In this document: piece by piece, positions 55,137-64,000 of the stretch | How positions within the stretch are numbered: the stretch's first letter is position 1 | Layout of the letters: every line of letters starts with the position of its first letter | Source: Hofstenia miamia | Taxonomy: Eukaryota; Xenacoelomorpha; Acoela | Direction: 5' to 3' | Length of the DNA: 64,000 bases | Assembly: GCA_004352715.1 (NCBI GenBank) | Contig: SCFE01000028.1 | Location: forward strand, 1,829,619 to 1,893,618 | The notes under the pieces: generated by a model | Seen by the model: the letters and a program-made list of their open reading frames with translations, nothing else | Told to the model about the DNA's origin: nothing | Database searches by the model: none | Translations under genes and position numbers: made by a program

Positions 55137-56100
55137 AATGAAGAAAATGCAGAAAAAATGTTAACTAAGCTCAATTCAATTGATAATGACATCAAATTCA
55201 CAATGGAAAAAGAGGAAAATAACAATATTTTAGTTTCTTAAATGTTAAAATAATGAGGGACTCAACATCATTTATAACTGGAATATACAAGAAACCATCA
55301 GATACCGGCCTATTCCTTAATTTTAATTCAAATTGTCCAAGATATTTCAAAATATCCTTAATTAAAGGATCAATACATAGGATATTCGATATTGCAAGCT
55401 CTTATGACAGCATACATCAAGAAATTATCAAATTGAAGGCAGACTTGAAAAAAAATTAATATCCAAACAATGTTATTCATAAATATATCAAAGAAGCAAT
55501 TTCAGAAATAGTCACGAATGACAAAGAAAAAAAACTTTGAACATGTATTTAAAATCCACTATCGAGGAATACATACAACAAATCTAATACATCAAATGAA
55601 AAAGATCGAATTAATTAAAGAAAAAGTAAAATTTGTTTACAAGATCCACAAACTTAATGTAAAGCTTGGCCTTAAATCAACAACTAGCATGTCCGATATA
55701 TCTAATGTAATTTATAAGATTCAATGCACCTGTGGTGAGGATTATATCGGATATTGTGGTCGTCAACTAAGCAGAAGAAGAAAACAACATGAAACTAATT
55801 CAACCATTAGAAAAGAACATGAAACTAATTCAACCATTTCAAAACACCTTAAAATTGTGGAATAAGTTATGATGTAAAAATTTTAAAGAATACTGATGCA
55901 AAATATCTTAAAATCACTGAAAGCATTTTAATAAGATCATTTCAACCAAGTCTAAATACGAAAGAAGATTATATACATAAACTATTGTTACCAATAATTA
56001 AGATTTAGTGAAATAAAATATTGCTATAAAATCAAGTAAATTTACAAGGAATTATTTGTAAAACTGACGATGACTTTGTAAGTCGAAATATATTTGAATG
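55137..56100 (+). mobile_element. Penelope-like element, RT thumb and GIY-YIG endonuclease
   Basis: Reads FTMEKEENNNILVF, then TSFITGIYKKPSDTGLFLNF, CPRYFKISLIKGSIHRIFDI (RT C-terminal part), an in-frame stop after KKN, YPNNVIHKYIKEAISEIV, a frameshift, then NVIYKIQCTCGEDYIGYCGR and QLSRRRKQH, the GIY-YIG nuclease with its Y...YIG and conserved Arg, and ESILIRSFQPSLN near the end. The 3' sequence ACTGACGATG...AAGTCGAAATATATTTG is typical of such elements. N-terminal RT missing; at least three breaks, so inactive. Confidence 0.88.
55786..55838 (+). repeat. 30-bp in-frame tandem duplication in the GIY-YIG domain
   Basis: AACATGAAACTAATTCAACC is repeated 30 bp later (55786 and 55816), duplicating HETNSTI and adding ten residues to the nuclease. 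Confidence 0.9.
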
Positions 56101-56530
56101 TTTTTGTTAAAATAATAGTGTAAAATTTGCTGAACAGCAGCGTATAAGTAGCATCTTCAACTGGTCAATTAGTACTATGTTTAGCATTAAGAGACATCAA
56201 ACTGGTATGAAATTACAGACATGATCGATCCTTACTTCAGCTTTTATCACAAAGTAAAACAGCCTAGTACACATGTTTAAGGAAATTAGAATTAAGCGTA
56301 AGCTGCTGAATGGACAATATTTAAAATGTAATCAACGTGCAAATAAATGCATATCAATATAATGCCAAAAAATAAATATTGGAGCAACTCTTTTACGTCA
56401 ACATCATGCAAACTATGGAATCAACTACCAATCAGAATCTTAACAAATTCAAAAAATTACTAAAATAAAACAATTTATTAGCATAACAAAATAAAAAGTA
56501 CTTTTAACCTAGAAAACATTGTAGCGACAA
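56100..56530 (+). mobile_element. LINE ORF2 C-terminal fragment
   Basis: Reads AEQQRISSIFNWSISTMFSI and later SFTSTSCKLWNQLPIRILTN, the LWN-LP motif found close to the C-terminus of many CR1/Jockey-type ORF2 proteins. Same orientation as the LINE broken at 52870, and it supplies the part that element lacks, so the 3.2 kb between them is probably a set of later insertions. Confidence 0.65.
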
Positions 56531-57470
56531 ATCGAATTCGAATATTTTATATTTTTATCTGTGTGATTGTATTGTATAGTTATTTTTGTTTGTATTGTTG
56601 TTGTTTTGAACTTTAATTGTCTAGCTTAGTTTGCAGTGCATGTGTATATATAGGTGCCTGTACACTTTTTGTAAATATGATGACAGAATTTTCTGTCCAA
56701 TCCAATCCAATAGAAAAATTTTAGAATTGTCCAATTGGAATCAAATTGAATTTCAATCTAAGTTTAAGTTTGCTAATCCAAATTTTCTCTACAACATACA
56801 TAATATGATTTTGATTTCACATAATTATTATTAATTTAAGTATAATACATCTGTGCATATGATAAGCCCTGGATTTCGCTAGTAAGACTAAAAATGCTGA
56901 ATTTTAAGAAAGTCTCAGAACAAGCAGAATAAATTATTATTATTACAGCACAAATGCATTGATTCTATTTGAAAAATTTTTGGACAGCAATGAGGCTAAA
57001 ATACAAGATCCTAGTCGATCACATCACTCAAATACTGGAAACCTCTCTGTTAATTTATCTATTTGTTGGTTTCTAAGTAAGGTTTCAGTTTTAAGGTAAA
57101 CTGCTCTCTTAGAGTCTTGCGGGGTCGGAAGAAATTCTTAAACTGGGAGCGACAGATTTCTTGAAGTCCAGGGAGCAAAAATTTTGTCTACATTTTACAA
57201 ATGTTGAAAGTCATCATTGCAATGATGCATTTCATAGAACTGCAATATATTAGAAGGCGGCCTCATCACTAAAATTCCAACCTACAAAACCCAATGATTT
57301 GTAGTATTTTTATTTAAGCCCCGTAGTTGACAACTGCTTGATCACCCAAGATGTAACATCTTTCTCTGAGTTAGAATATAAGAAGCATATGCAAGATGCC
57401 TCGCAATTTCAATATGATAAAATAATTTACATAAGTAACAAGAACTTATTTAACCATACATGTTTCAGTA
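56531..57470. other. Spacer between LINE tail and poly(A) relic
   Basis: AT-rich; includes a CCAATT/AATTGG-rich patch at about 56694-56790. One frame reads EEILKLGATDFLKSREQKFC at about 57.13 kb, possibly part of the following relic; not identified. Confidence 0.35.
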
Positions 57471-57579
57471 ATAGACCCTGAACTAGGGCATAGCTCAACT
57501 GGAATTACGATTCCTGATTGACCCTCATACATGCAATTTGCCAATTTGAGTGAACTCTTAGTTATCACAAAATACATTA

Positions 57580-58055
57580 TGCAATGCAGTATAGCCTAAA
57601 ATACAGCAATTCATGTCTTATGTTAATGGGCATCCTATTGAGAAATGTGCAGTATTCGGTGCTATTTTAGAAGGAGACCAATAAGAGTGTGATCAAATCA
57701 TTGTCCTGTCACAAGGCTATTCCCTCATTGGTGTTAGTGTAGAAAGATCCTTCAACAAATTTTATGGCATAACCGTAGAAAACTTGGCTATATACCCATT
57801 TATTGTGATCAATAATTTGTTTAAGATCGTTTTAATGTTGGCACTGTGGAATTAACTGATGAATTGGAAGTTGCCTCATATATTCCTGTAGAAAACAAAG
57901 CTTCTTGATATTGGTTTTAACATGCGCTTTTTTGAAACTCATTTGTTCATTATTTGATGTTTGTTATTAAACGTTGATTAATAAATATTTNNNNNNNNNN
58001 NNNNNNNNNNNNNNNNNNNNNNNNNNNNNNNNNNAAAAAAAAAAAAAAAAAAAAA
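57580..58055 (+). pseudogene. Possible processed pseudogene with poly(A) tail, parent unknown
   Basis: Coding-like pieces in shifting frames (MSYVNGHPIEKCAVFGAILE, RFNVGTVELTDELEVASYIP) are followed by AATAAA at about 57982, a 44-N gap and a run of A. That order suggests a reverse-transcribed mRNA copy. NGHPIEKCAVFG resembles an OB-fold start but I cannot name the parent. Weak evidence. Confidence 0.35.
57991..58034. other. Assembly gap (44 N) before an A-run
   Basis: The gap precedes about 21 A (58035-58055), so sequencing probably failed in the homopolymer. Confidence 0.99.
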
Positions 58056-58626
58056 TTTGTAATTGAATTTGTATTTCTCAGTAAATCACCGTCCTTTAGG
58101 AGGAAAAGTAGAATTCTTAAAGAAAATCAAAGTATAGTTTGAGTTTTTGCATTCAAAATATATTACAACTACTAATATTATATTGTCATAAAATGACACT
58201 AACTATCCATTCGGAATGTTGCCTAATGTGAGACCAGAAATATGCATATGATATCATGCTGGAATTGCAATACAGTCCTTATTAAAGGACAAATATCATT
58301 GCAACCAATGGATTTAAGAAATATATTTATCATATTGTGCCCGATTAGAATACAAAAGCACAATAATACTTTAAATACGAATTTCTCGAATTCTGCAAGC
58401 ATTGTATTCAAATCAAATAAATTTAAATAAAGCTACTTTATTTTGTGGGTATTTAATTTTATTTGCACATGATTACACAAATTAGTTACCATGTGATATT
58501 GCGTATTACATTAAGAGTATTATCAGACCTATACCAAAGCAATAATTTTAATTTTTTTGAATTTTTAAGGAACCTGCATTATAAAATAACTGTGATATTT
58601 TGCAATTTTTGTGTAAAATTATTCCA

Positions 58627-58735
58627 AAGAAAATCCAATTGGAACCCAATGAATATCAAATTTTGTTAGTCCAACCAATTCCAATCAAATTTCAAAATCA
58701 AATTGGAATCCAATTAGATTCCAATTCTAATGGAT
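58627..58735. repeat. Degenerate CCAATT/AATTGG-rich repeat
   Basis: Imperfect, partly palindromic repeats of AATTGGAA/TTCCAATT type. A similar patch is at about 56694-56790. Confidence 0.5.
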
Positions 58736-58744
58736 AGGCGCATA

Positions 58745-59170
58745 GGCTTGATAAGATGGAAATTAGTATACAAGATGACATCGTTGACTGATATTAAATA
58801 AGAGGTCCAAGGATGGGTCCACATGGAACGTCTTTTTCAATATACAGTAAGTCTAAAAGACCGATTAAATGTTGCCTAGTTGTTTCCTATTACATTAAAA
58901 ACGCGTAATTAATCTAGTAATATCTTGGGAGAAAACCTATGAGTGTTAGTTTTTTGATATGTTATGGTCTATTGAATCAAATGCCTTTGAGAGATATAAG
59001 CATGACATAGCATATTGTTGGTAATCGAGAGAATTTATCCAGTTTTTTTGCTACCTGGATAAGTGCATAATCAGTTGAAAAGCCTCTTCCAAATCGTTTG
59101 CATTTACATTATCGCCAGCATAATTGACCAAATTTATAAATGATTTGCTTAAAATATTGGAGAAGTGATA
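58745..59170 (-). mobile_element. LINE reverse-transcriptase relic, minus strand
   Basis: The minus strand reads RFGRGFSTDYALIQVAKKLD, then SLKGI with the other frame giving LSKAFDSIDHN (motif A), and VPCGPILGPLI (motif B). Every block is shifted and no motif C was found. A short, old fragment. Confidence 0.65.
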
Positions 59171-61150
59171 AGGATCCAATTCCACTGTTGTCGCAATGAT
59201 GTCATAGGCGACATTTTTAAGATTTTTAAAATCCTAAATAAAGCTCCATTTCGATTTTTGGGATATCCTTCCATTTTTTATGTATACGTTATAGGGCTTC
59301 CGATAGTTCTGCAAAATCAAAAGCGGAGTGCACTGTACCAATGCATAGCAAAAATTTTAATTTCCACACTATTGGGCAGCAAATACTACTCATGTTTGAA
59401 AACACATGTTTTATTTTGAATAAATTTCTTTCGTTTTCAAACAGCCAGAAAGTTTTCATCATGCACCCATGCTTTGCAGTTCACGAGACTGTCTTCCATT
59501 GCTCAACATGTGTTAGGAAAAGACAGAAGGAGCTTAAATCCATAAACATTTCAAGAAACATGTTCTTACATAAAATTCGAGGAACTTTGAATTGGTGTTA
59601 CATGTCAAATGCATTTGGAACGGGTAATTTCTTCTTCGGGAACAAATGAGCAAGCCATATCAAACTTAGAAAGCCAGGCCGAGTCAAACCCATCATTAGG
59701 TTAAAAAATGTGTCCCGTTTTCACCCCTTGCTCAGTCATCTATCCTCCTTTGTCCCAGTATCATCTAAAAGGAGAAATTTGGTAATAGGACTCAAATAAA
59801 AAACAGCGTGTTTGCAAACAAAATGCATTTTGAAAGCAAAACTATAGTTTACAGCCAATCTTTTACTTCAAGCAGAAACTTTGTTTTTTTACAGATATAT
59901 TTACGCTCAGGGATTATTTGTCTAGCATTCAGAAAAAATGATAAAATTTGTTTTTGCATTAGAGAAATTAGAAAATTTATAGGAATCATTAATGAAAGAC
60001 GAACTTGTTCCATAATTTGAAAGCAATTTATTCAAAATAAACCCTAGGTAGTCGTCAAACGAAATGTAACAGATAATTTCATAGTGCAATTTTTGTTTGC
60101 AATCATTGACTCTTATTTTTCTTAAATGGAGGCGCGATTCACGTCCCTCCACTAATTGTTTTTACAGTAACATTTAACAGCTTTTGAACAATTTAATTGT
60201 GACTTCCCTCAGCTGCTTTTTTCTGATGTAAACTTCGGTTTTTAATTTCTCAATGTTGAAAGATTTTGTAATGAACTTGAAATTTTCTATTAGTGAAATA
60301 GATTTGATTATTAAAATCGACAAATCTAATTCGATATTTTGAAACGGCCGATTTATTCACTGTCTTCCCGGAAATTCATAAATATTTTGATATAATCCAA
60401 ACTTATGCAATGTAAGTAGTATAGATGAGCATGTAGATGTGCATGAATTCTATTGGACACCAACTAAGGACGGAAATGTTTTTGACAAAATTAATTTTTT
60501 AAAAAGGTTTTTGCTTTTAGGCTTTAGGCAAACTAAAGTAATTAATGACAAGGTTGTTATAACATGTTTATTGTAACAATGTTTAAATGTGACACCATGC
60601 TATAATTTAAACAAAAATAGTTCATAGTTACAAAACCCAATAACTTGAGTTGAGTAAACTTGAAATTTTGCACTAATGATATTAGAGCACTTTTCTGCAT
60701 AGATTATTAATCAAAGCTGTAGCGTGCAAAAGGGAAAAATATAACTATTTCAGCAATTTTATAAAATATAACTTTAGCAATTTAAATAATTTTCGATTTT
60801 ATTATTTACACTAATTTAGGTGCTATGAAAAATTTGCTTGCCTAGCTTTTGTAGGCACGAGCTGCGATGTGCTAAACCGACTGTATAACCTACTCCTACT
60901 GAAATTGAATACGAAAATTAAGGAAATGCTAGCAAAATAGATTTTAAAATAAAAAGTAAACCAAGATATAAATGTTTGAAAAGTGTTGCCTTTGCTCAGA
61001 ACTACAGTATATTAGTAAATATCAGAAGATTTTATCTTCCGAAGTTTCATGCAACTTATAAAACAAGAAGCAAAATTTCTTTAACTTGCACAGATATAAA
61101 AATAAACACATCTACAATTGATAAATGAAGTACTTGATACAAAAACAAAA
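59171..61150. other. Region 3' of the TRIM gene
   Basis: AT-rich with short open frames (59165-59649 plus, 59808-60152 both strands) lacking known motifs. The 3' untranslated part of the minus-strand TRIM gene must lie at its right end. Confidence 0.45.
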
Positions 61151-63088
61151 TTAAAGCAACCATTCGCACTTCATCACTTCATTCCCAAGGTGCGAACAGT
61201 AATAAAATTCGCATTGTGAAATTTTGGTTATTTGGCAAGGGCCTTTAATGCTTTCAGTGAAATTATTCAATCGTTTTATTTCTTTGAAAATTTCGCCTTG
61301 ACGCACATCAAACAGCACTAAACATTGTACAGATGACAAAATCAGGGCAGCGGGATTTAGAAAACAAAGTTTAAAAGCGTATAGTTCATCAAACCAATAT
61401 ACAATTTTCTTATCATCAAATGAGAATAGAGCAATTCGGTTATCAAATGAAAAAGCCATTAAATCCAAATCTTCACAAGCATCCATATGTTCAGCAATTG
61501 AGGGAAATCTTGCAGTAGCAGAGGCATGCACATTTTGCACTACGTCATACCGAAATATGGAATGATCACTCAAATAAAAAAATATGTATTTCCTGGAATC
61601 ACTAGAGCAAACTAATTTTAATTTCTCCATATTCAAAAATGAAATCGGAAATATCTCACAAGATTTAAAATCTGAAGAAATGGAAACCAAGTTTGGGAAT
61701 TTTCCAGAAAAGTATAGTACCAAAGGACGTCCACATGACAGTTGTGCAAGGTAACTACGTGGGAGTTCTTTCATTTCAGTTGCAACCGTAAAAGATCTGG
61801 AATGATTAACGCCAATTTCTTCAAGCAGTAATACTTCATTATTTAATCCTAAAACTAGCAAGTTGTCGTTTACCATATCATGCAATATATCTAAAACGCA
61901 AGCACTACGAGAAGGAAAACTTTGCATTAAATAAGGATCAGATTCTGGCAATGAAAAGTTTAAATTGGTAATGTAAACTTCGTTAGAATCTTCACTATTA
62001 TATGGATCAATACCCATTTTCACATTCATAGAGTAATATTTATTGATATTTTCATCTGTTAAAGGACGATCAACGCAGCCCAAATAAACTCTAATAAAAT
62101 GCTGCATTCTGCTGTCATTAAAATATCCGGAATCCTCTCGTACAAAACCAAGATTATCACCAATACTACTAAGACCAGGTATATTCTCATCGCATTTAAT
62201 ATCAGTATGCAATGTGTCTAGCTCATTTAAAGACTTGCCTTCTAGATTTATGACATTAGTGTATCGACTGAATTGTTTCTTTAACTTTAATAAGCGATTA
62301 AGATTTTTATGATATGCGTTTTGGACATGACATTTTCTTTTTCTAATTTCCAATCTTTGATCTTCATAAAAGCTGTTGGCAATGCTTACAAAATTTTCAT
62401 TTTGAACAGTTAATGTGGTCTCTATGTTGTCTAGAACTTTATAGCAGTTATCCTTCGAATCATTAAGAAAGGTCATCATCGAATTCAATTCGTTCACATT
62501 TTCTTTATGCAGCTGAAGATAATCTGTTATTTCATTTTTGAGAAAATTTTCTCTCTCTTTAATTGATCTTATATCATGCCCTATATGACTAGCAGTAATG
62601 CATTCAGAGCAAATCGCCGACTGACAATGTGATTCATAACAAAATAATTCCATTCGTTTTTCATGAGTGACGCAATATAATTCAAATGATTTGAGGGGAT
62701 ATACTCTATGTCTCCTCGTTTTTTTGCTATTCTTATGCTTTAATACACAACCACCGCACATAGTAGTTGTACATTCTCTGCAAAAGCGCGCTTCATTTGT
62801 AACAATATCACCTTGACATAATCGACAGGAGGTCTTAAATGGTGAATCTCCTTGCTCTTTGAAAAAAGTAATTAAATCTTCAGCACGAAAGTCTTTTTTT
62901 ATTGAACTAATAGTAGCTGCCGATCTACATGTTGGACATTCGATATCAGTTGTATTCTTACACAATGTATCTAAACATGATTTACAGAATGAGTGAAGAC
63001 AAGGTAAACAGTATGGATCATTAAAATTAAATAAACATATGGGACAAGTTAAGCATTCGAGGTTCTTTGACACCGCGTTAGTCGCCAT
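61151..63088 (-). CDS. TRIM-type RING/B-box/coiled-coil protein, single coding exon
   Basis: A 645-codon frame from ATG (63088) to stop. Probable cytoplasmic E3 ubiquitin ligase. RING C3HC4: C15, C18, C30, H32, C35, C38, C51, C54. B-box 1 at about 88-127 (C88, C91, C103, C106, C111, C114, H127), B-box 2 at 139-171 (C139, H142, C150, C160, C163, H168, H171). Coiled coil about 175-290 (NFLKNEITDYLQLHKENVNE, RKRKCHVQNAYHKNLNRLLK). Residues 350-645 contain repeated beta-rich hydrophobic units (DLMAFSFDNRIALFSFDD, ALILSSVQCLVLFDV) that suggest a propeller, but no NHL, SPRY or filamin signature. Both B-boxes place it near the TRIM45/56/33-like groups; orthology is open. Stop-free over nearly 2 kb and with normal composition, so clearly an active gene or a recent copy. 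Confidence 0.92.
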   Translation of the reverse strand: MATNAVSKNLECLTCPICLFNFNDPYCLPCLHSFCKSCLDTLCKNTTDIECPTCRSAATISSIKKDFRAEDLITFFKEQGDSPFKTSCRLCQGDIVTNEARFCRECTTTMCGGCVLKHKNSKKTRRHRVYPLKSFELYCVTHEKRMELFCYESHCQSAICSECITASHIGHDIRSIKERENFLKNEITDYLQLHKENVNELNSMMTFLNDSKDNCYKVLDNIETTLTVQNENFVSIANSFYEDQRLEIRKRKCHVQNAYHKNLNRLLKLKKQFSRYTNVINLEGKSLNELDTLHTDIKCDENIPGLSSIGDNLGFVREDSGYFNDSRMQHFIRVYLGCVDRPLTDENINKYYSMNVKMGIDPYNSEDSNEVYITNLNFSLPESDPYLMQSFPSRSACVLDILHDMVNDNLLVLGLNNEVLLLEEIGVNHSRSFTVATEMKELPRSYLAQLSCGRPLVLYFSGKFPNLVSISSDFKSCEIFPISFLNMEKLKLVCSSDSRKYIFFYLSDHSIFRYDVVQNVHASATARFPSIAEHMDACEDLDLMAFSFDNRIALFSFDDKKIVYWFDELYAFKLCFLNPAALILSSVQCLVLFDVRQGEIFKEIKRLNNFTESIKGPCQITKISQCEFYYCSHLGNEVMKCEWLL

Positions 63089-63187
63089 CTAAAATATAGA
63101 AATTTATTAAATTTTAAAATACACTTAAAATATCTAAAATTATTTTAACATGTATAAGGTTTTATTAGGATAAATAAAAGTACTTAC
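63089..63187 (-). other. 5'-UTR intron of the TRIM gene (99 bp)
   Basis: On the minus strand a strong donor ATACG|GTAAGTAC is followed 99 bp later by TTTCTATATTTTAG placed directly before the ATG. A spliced leader exon would extend upstream from 63188. An intron argues that the gene is not a retrocopy. Confidence 0.65.
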
Positions 63188-63188
63188 C

Positions 63189-64000
63189 GTATTTCAATAC
63201 AAGAAATTTATAGGTTTATCTAAGAATAACTTTCTTCACAATAATTTAGCATCACTGATCCAGTTCGAAGATTAAGAATGTTTCGAAATGAAGGAATTTT
63301 TGTAAAATATGCATTTTTTAACTTAGCATTTCTGCTTTACAAAAAATTATAAATACATTTTGCAGAGAAATTAAAGAATTATTCTGAAGTTACCAAATTC
63401 ATTATTTGATTATTTCATAAAAAATTTTGCCAATTACAAAATCTTTCTGAATATTGAATTAATATCAAAAATCAACATCACGTAGGTATCATTATTACTT
63501 GGTTCTGGCCCCGCATATACTGGGACTGGAAACTGTTAGAATTTTTTATATAATGCACACTTAGTAATCAGGTCCCGAAGTATTATTCTTTCTTACAGCA
63601 TTATATTATACATTAAGCATTCGATTTGCTTTAAAATAGTACTTTTAATATAAATTCCACCTGTTACTTTTATGTGTTATACTTCAGTCACATATTTTAA
63701 TTTGTTATATTCAGTTACATTGTATATTTTCGTTATCAGTTAAAAAATCTAACTTGATGTGATAGCAAAATTAATGACGCTACCAGGGATCAGGACTGAA
63801 CGGGAAATGGGTCCAACTTTCGTCACAGAGACCGAAGAGGACAAATATAACTGGTCCTGCACTACCCTAATGAATTTTTTATATATTATATGTGCAAATG
63901 ATGCTCTATTATAGATGCATATAACAAATTATGTCAAGAAGCAAATAAAAATAATGCATAGAATTGAATCAGTTCTGAAAAAACAAAAAGAATATGACTG
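63189..64000. other. Upstream of the TRIM gene
   Basis: AT-rich except two richer patches (about 63503-63535 and 63778-63870). The second has a short plus frame, EREMGPTFVTETEEDKYNWS, with no recognised family. Promoter signals not evident. Confidence 0.4.

Larger units (their letters stand above)
53230..55137 (-). mobile_element. LTR/DIRS-like retroelement pol relic, minus strand
   Basis: The minus-strand frame 55080-54220 opens with a Gag-like, Gln-rich part (ILSGVTMASSQLRQLIDQQP, FNLSGAKLTDSQLAQFLYPP) and leads to RT fingers: ELILAALLRSNIISKAPRRS and VYVPKNCGRLRLVVDYSFLT. Copy A then continues in frame to LLQFDLKAAFYHLPLLPK (motif A), and both copies have APMGLSYSVAPCQML (motif B) and AHIDNILFLL (motif C, DD changed to DN). 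This RT is of the LTR/DIRS kind, not LINE. RNase H, integrase or recombinase are absent. It is cut by the inverted-repeat element and abuts a Penelope-like element at about 55137. Clade uncertain. Confidence 0.7.

Noticed and set aside
59341-59649. 102-codon frame with scattered cysteines
   Set aside because: Cysteine spacing fits no zinc-finger pattern I know and there is no context support.
1-64000. CRISPR arrays, operons, bacterial promoters, rRNA or tRNA genes
   Set aside because: The region is eukaryotic, with introns and transposons; repeats seen are microsatellites, transposon ends or local duplications.

Overview
This is an AT-rich stretch of an invertebrate animal genome, not a bacterial or viral replicon. 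It has GT-AG introns and widely spaced short exons, and it encodes metazoan proteins: an Arp2/3 subunit, a SAND+MYND DEAF1 regulator and a RING/B-box TRIM protein. Dense, mostly decayed transposons of many classes fill the rest. The sequence does not fix the phylum. Six runs of N interrupt the assembly, none of them over a recognised host exon.

Host genes. (1) ARPC3, minus strand, about 1.9-6.1 kb: four phase-compatible exons plus a tentative last exon; the exon with the start codon was not found. (2) DEAF1, plus strand, 19.17-49.25 kb: eleven exons whose phases join into about 495 residues, with the SAND domain on two exons, a basic nuclear-localisation stretch, a helical region, a C6HC MYND finger and a Gln/Ser/Thr-rich tail. 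A GC-rich island just upstream of its sixth exon looks like an internal promoter for a form lacking SAND. (3) A single-coding-exon TRIM protein of 645 residues, minus strand, 61.15-63.09 kb, with a 99-bp intron ending directly at the ATG.

Mobile elements. 3.76-4.93 kb: a short piggyBac derivative with TTAA duplication, 29 nt from an ARPC3 splice acceptor. 7.5-7.85 kb: a mariner 3' end. 12.1-15.0 kb: an APE-type LINE with an SGNH-esterase ORF1 remnant and an ORF2 that starts with a clear 2A-like motif (DIELNPGP). 15.7-16.1 kb: two (TAA)n-tailed repeats. 16.4-17.9 kb: another LINE with zinc-knuckle remnant and RT. 21.1-24.05 kb: three LINE fragments, one apparently with a restriction-like endonuclease C-terminus, duplicated on both sides of a gap. 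43.38-45.08 kb: a full-length but broken Tc1-like element with IR/DR ends inside a DEAF1 intron. 46.2-47.05 kb: a LINE RT relic. 50.4-56.5 kb: a nested cluster in which a second LINE of the 2A type (motif eroded to NIQSNPGP) appears interrupted by a tandemly duplicated LTR/DIRS-like pol carrying a 283-bp inverted-repeat element, plus a Penelope-like element with GIY-YIG nuclease. 58.7-59.2 kb: another LINE RT relic.

No single new multi-gene system is evident. The most interesting items are the LINE with SGNH esterase, hydrophobic leader and 2A-like motif; the candidate SAND-less DEAF1 promoter; the duplicated pol/inverted-repeat unit; the 36-codon ORF inside that repeat; and two coding-like relics I could not identify (17.9-18.4 kb and 57.6-57.9 kb).
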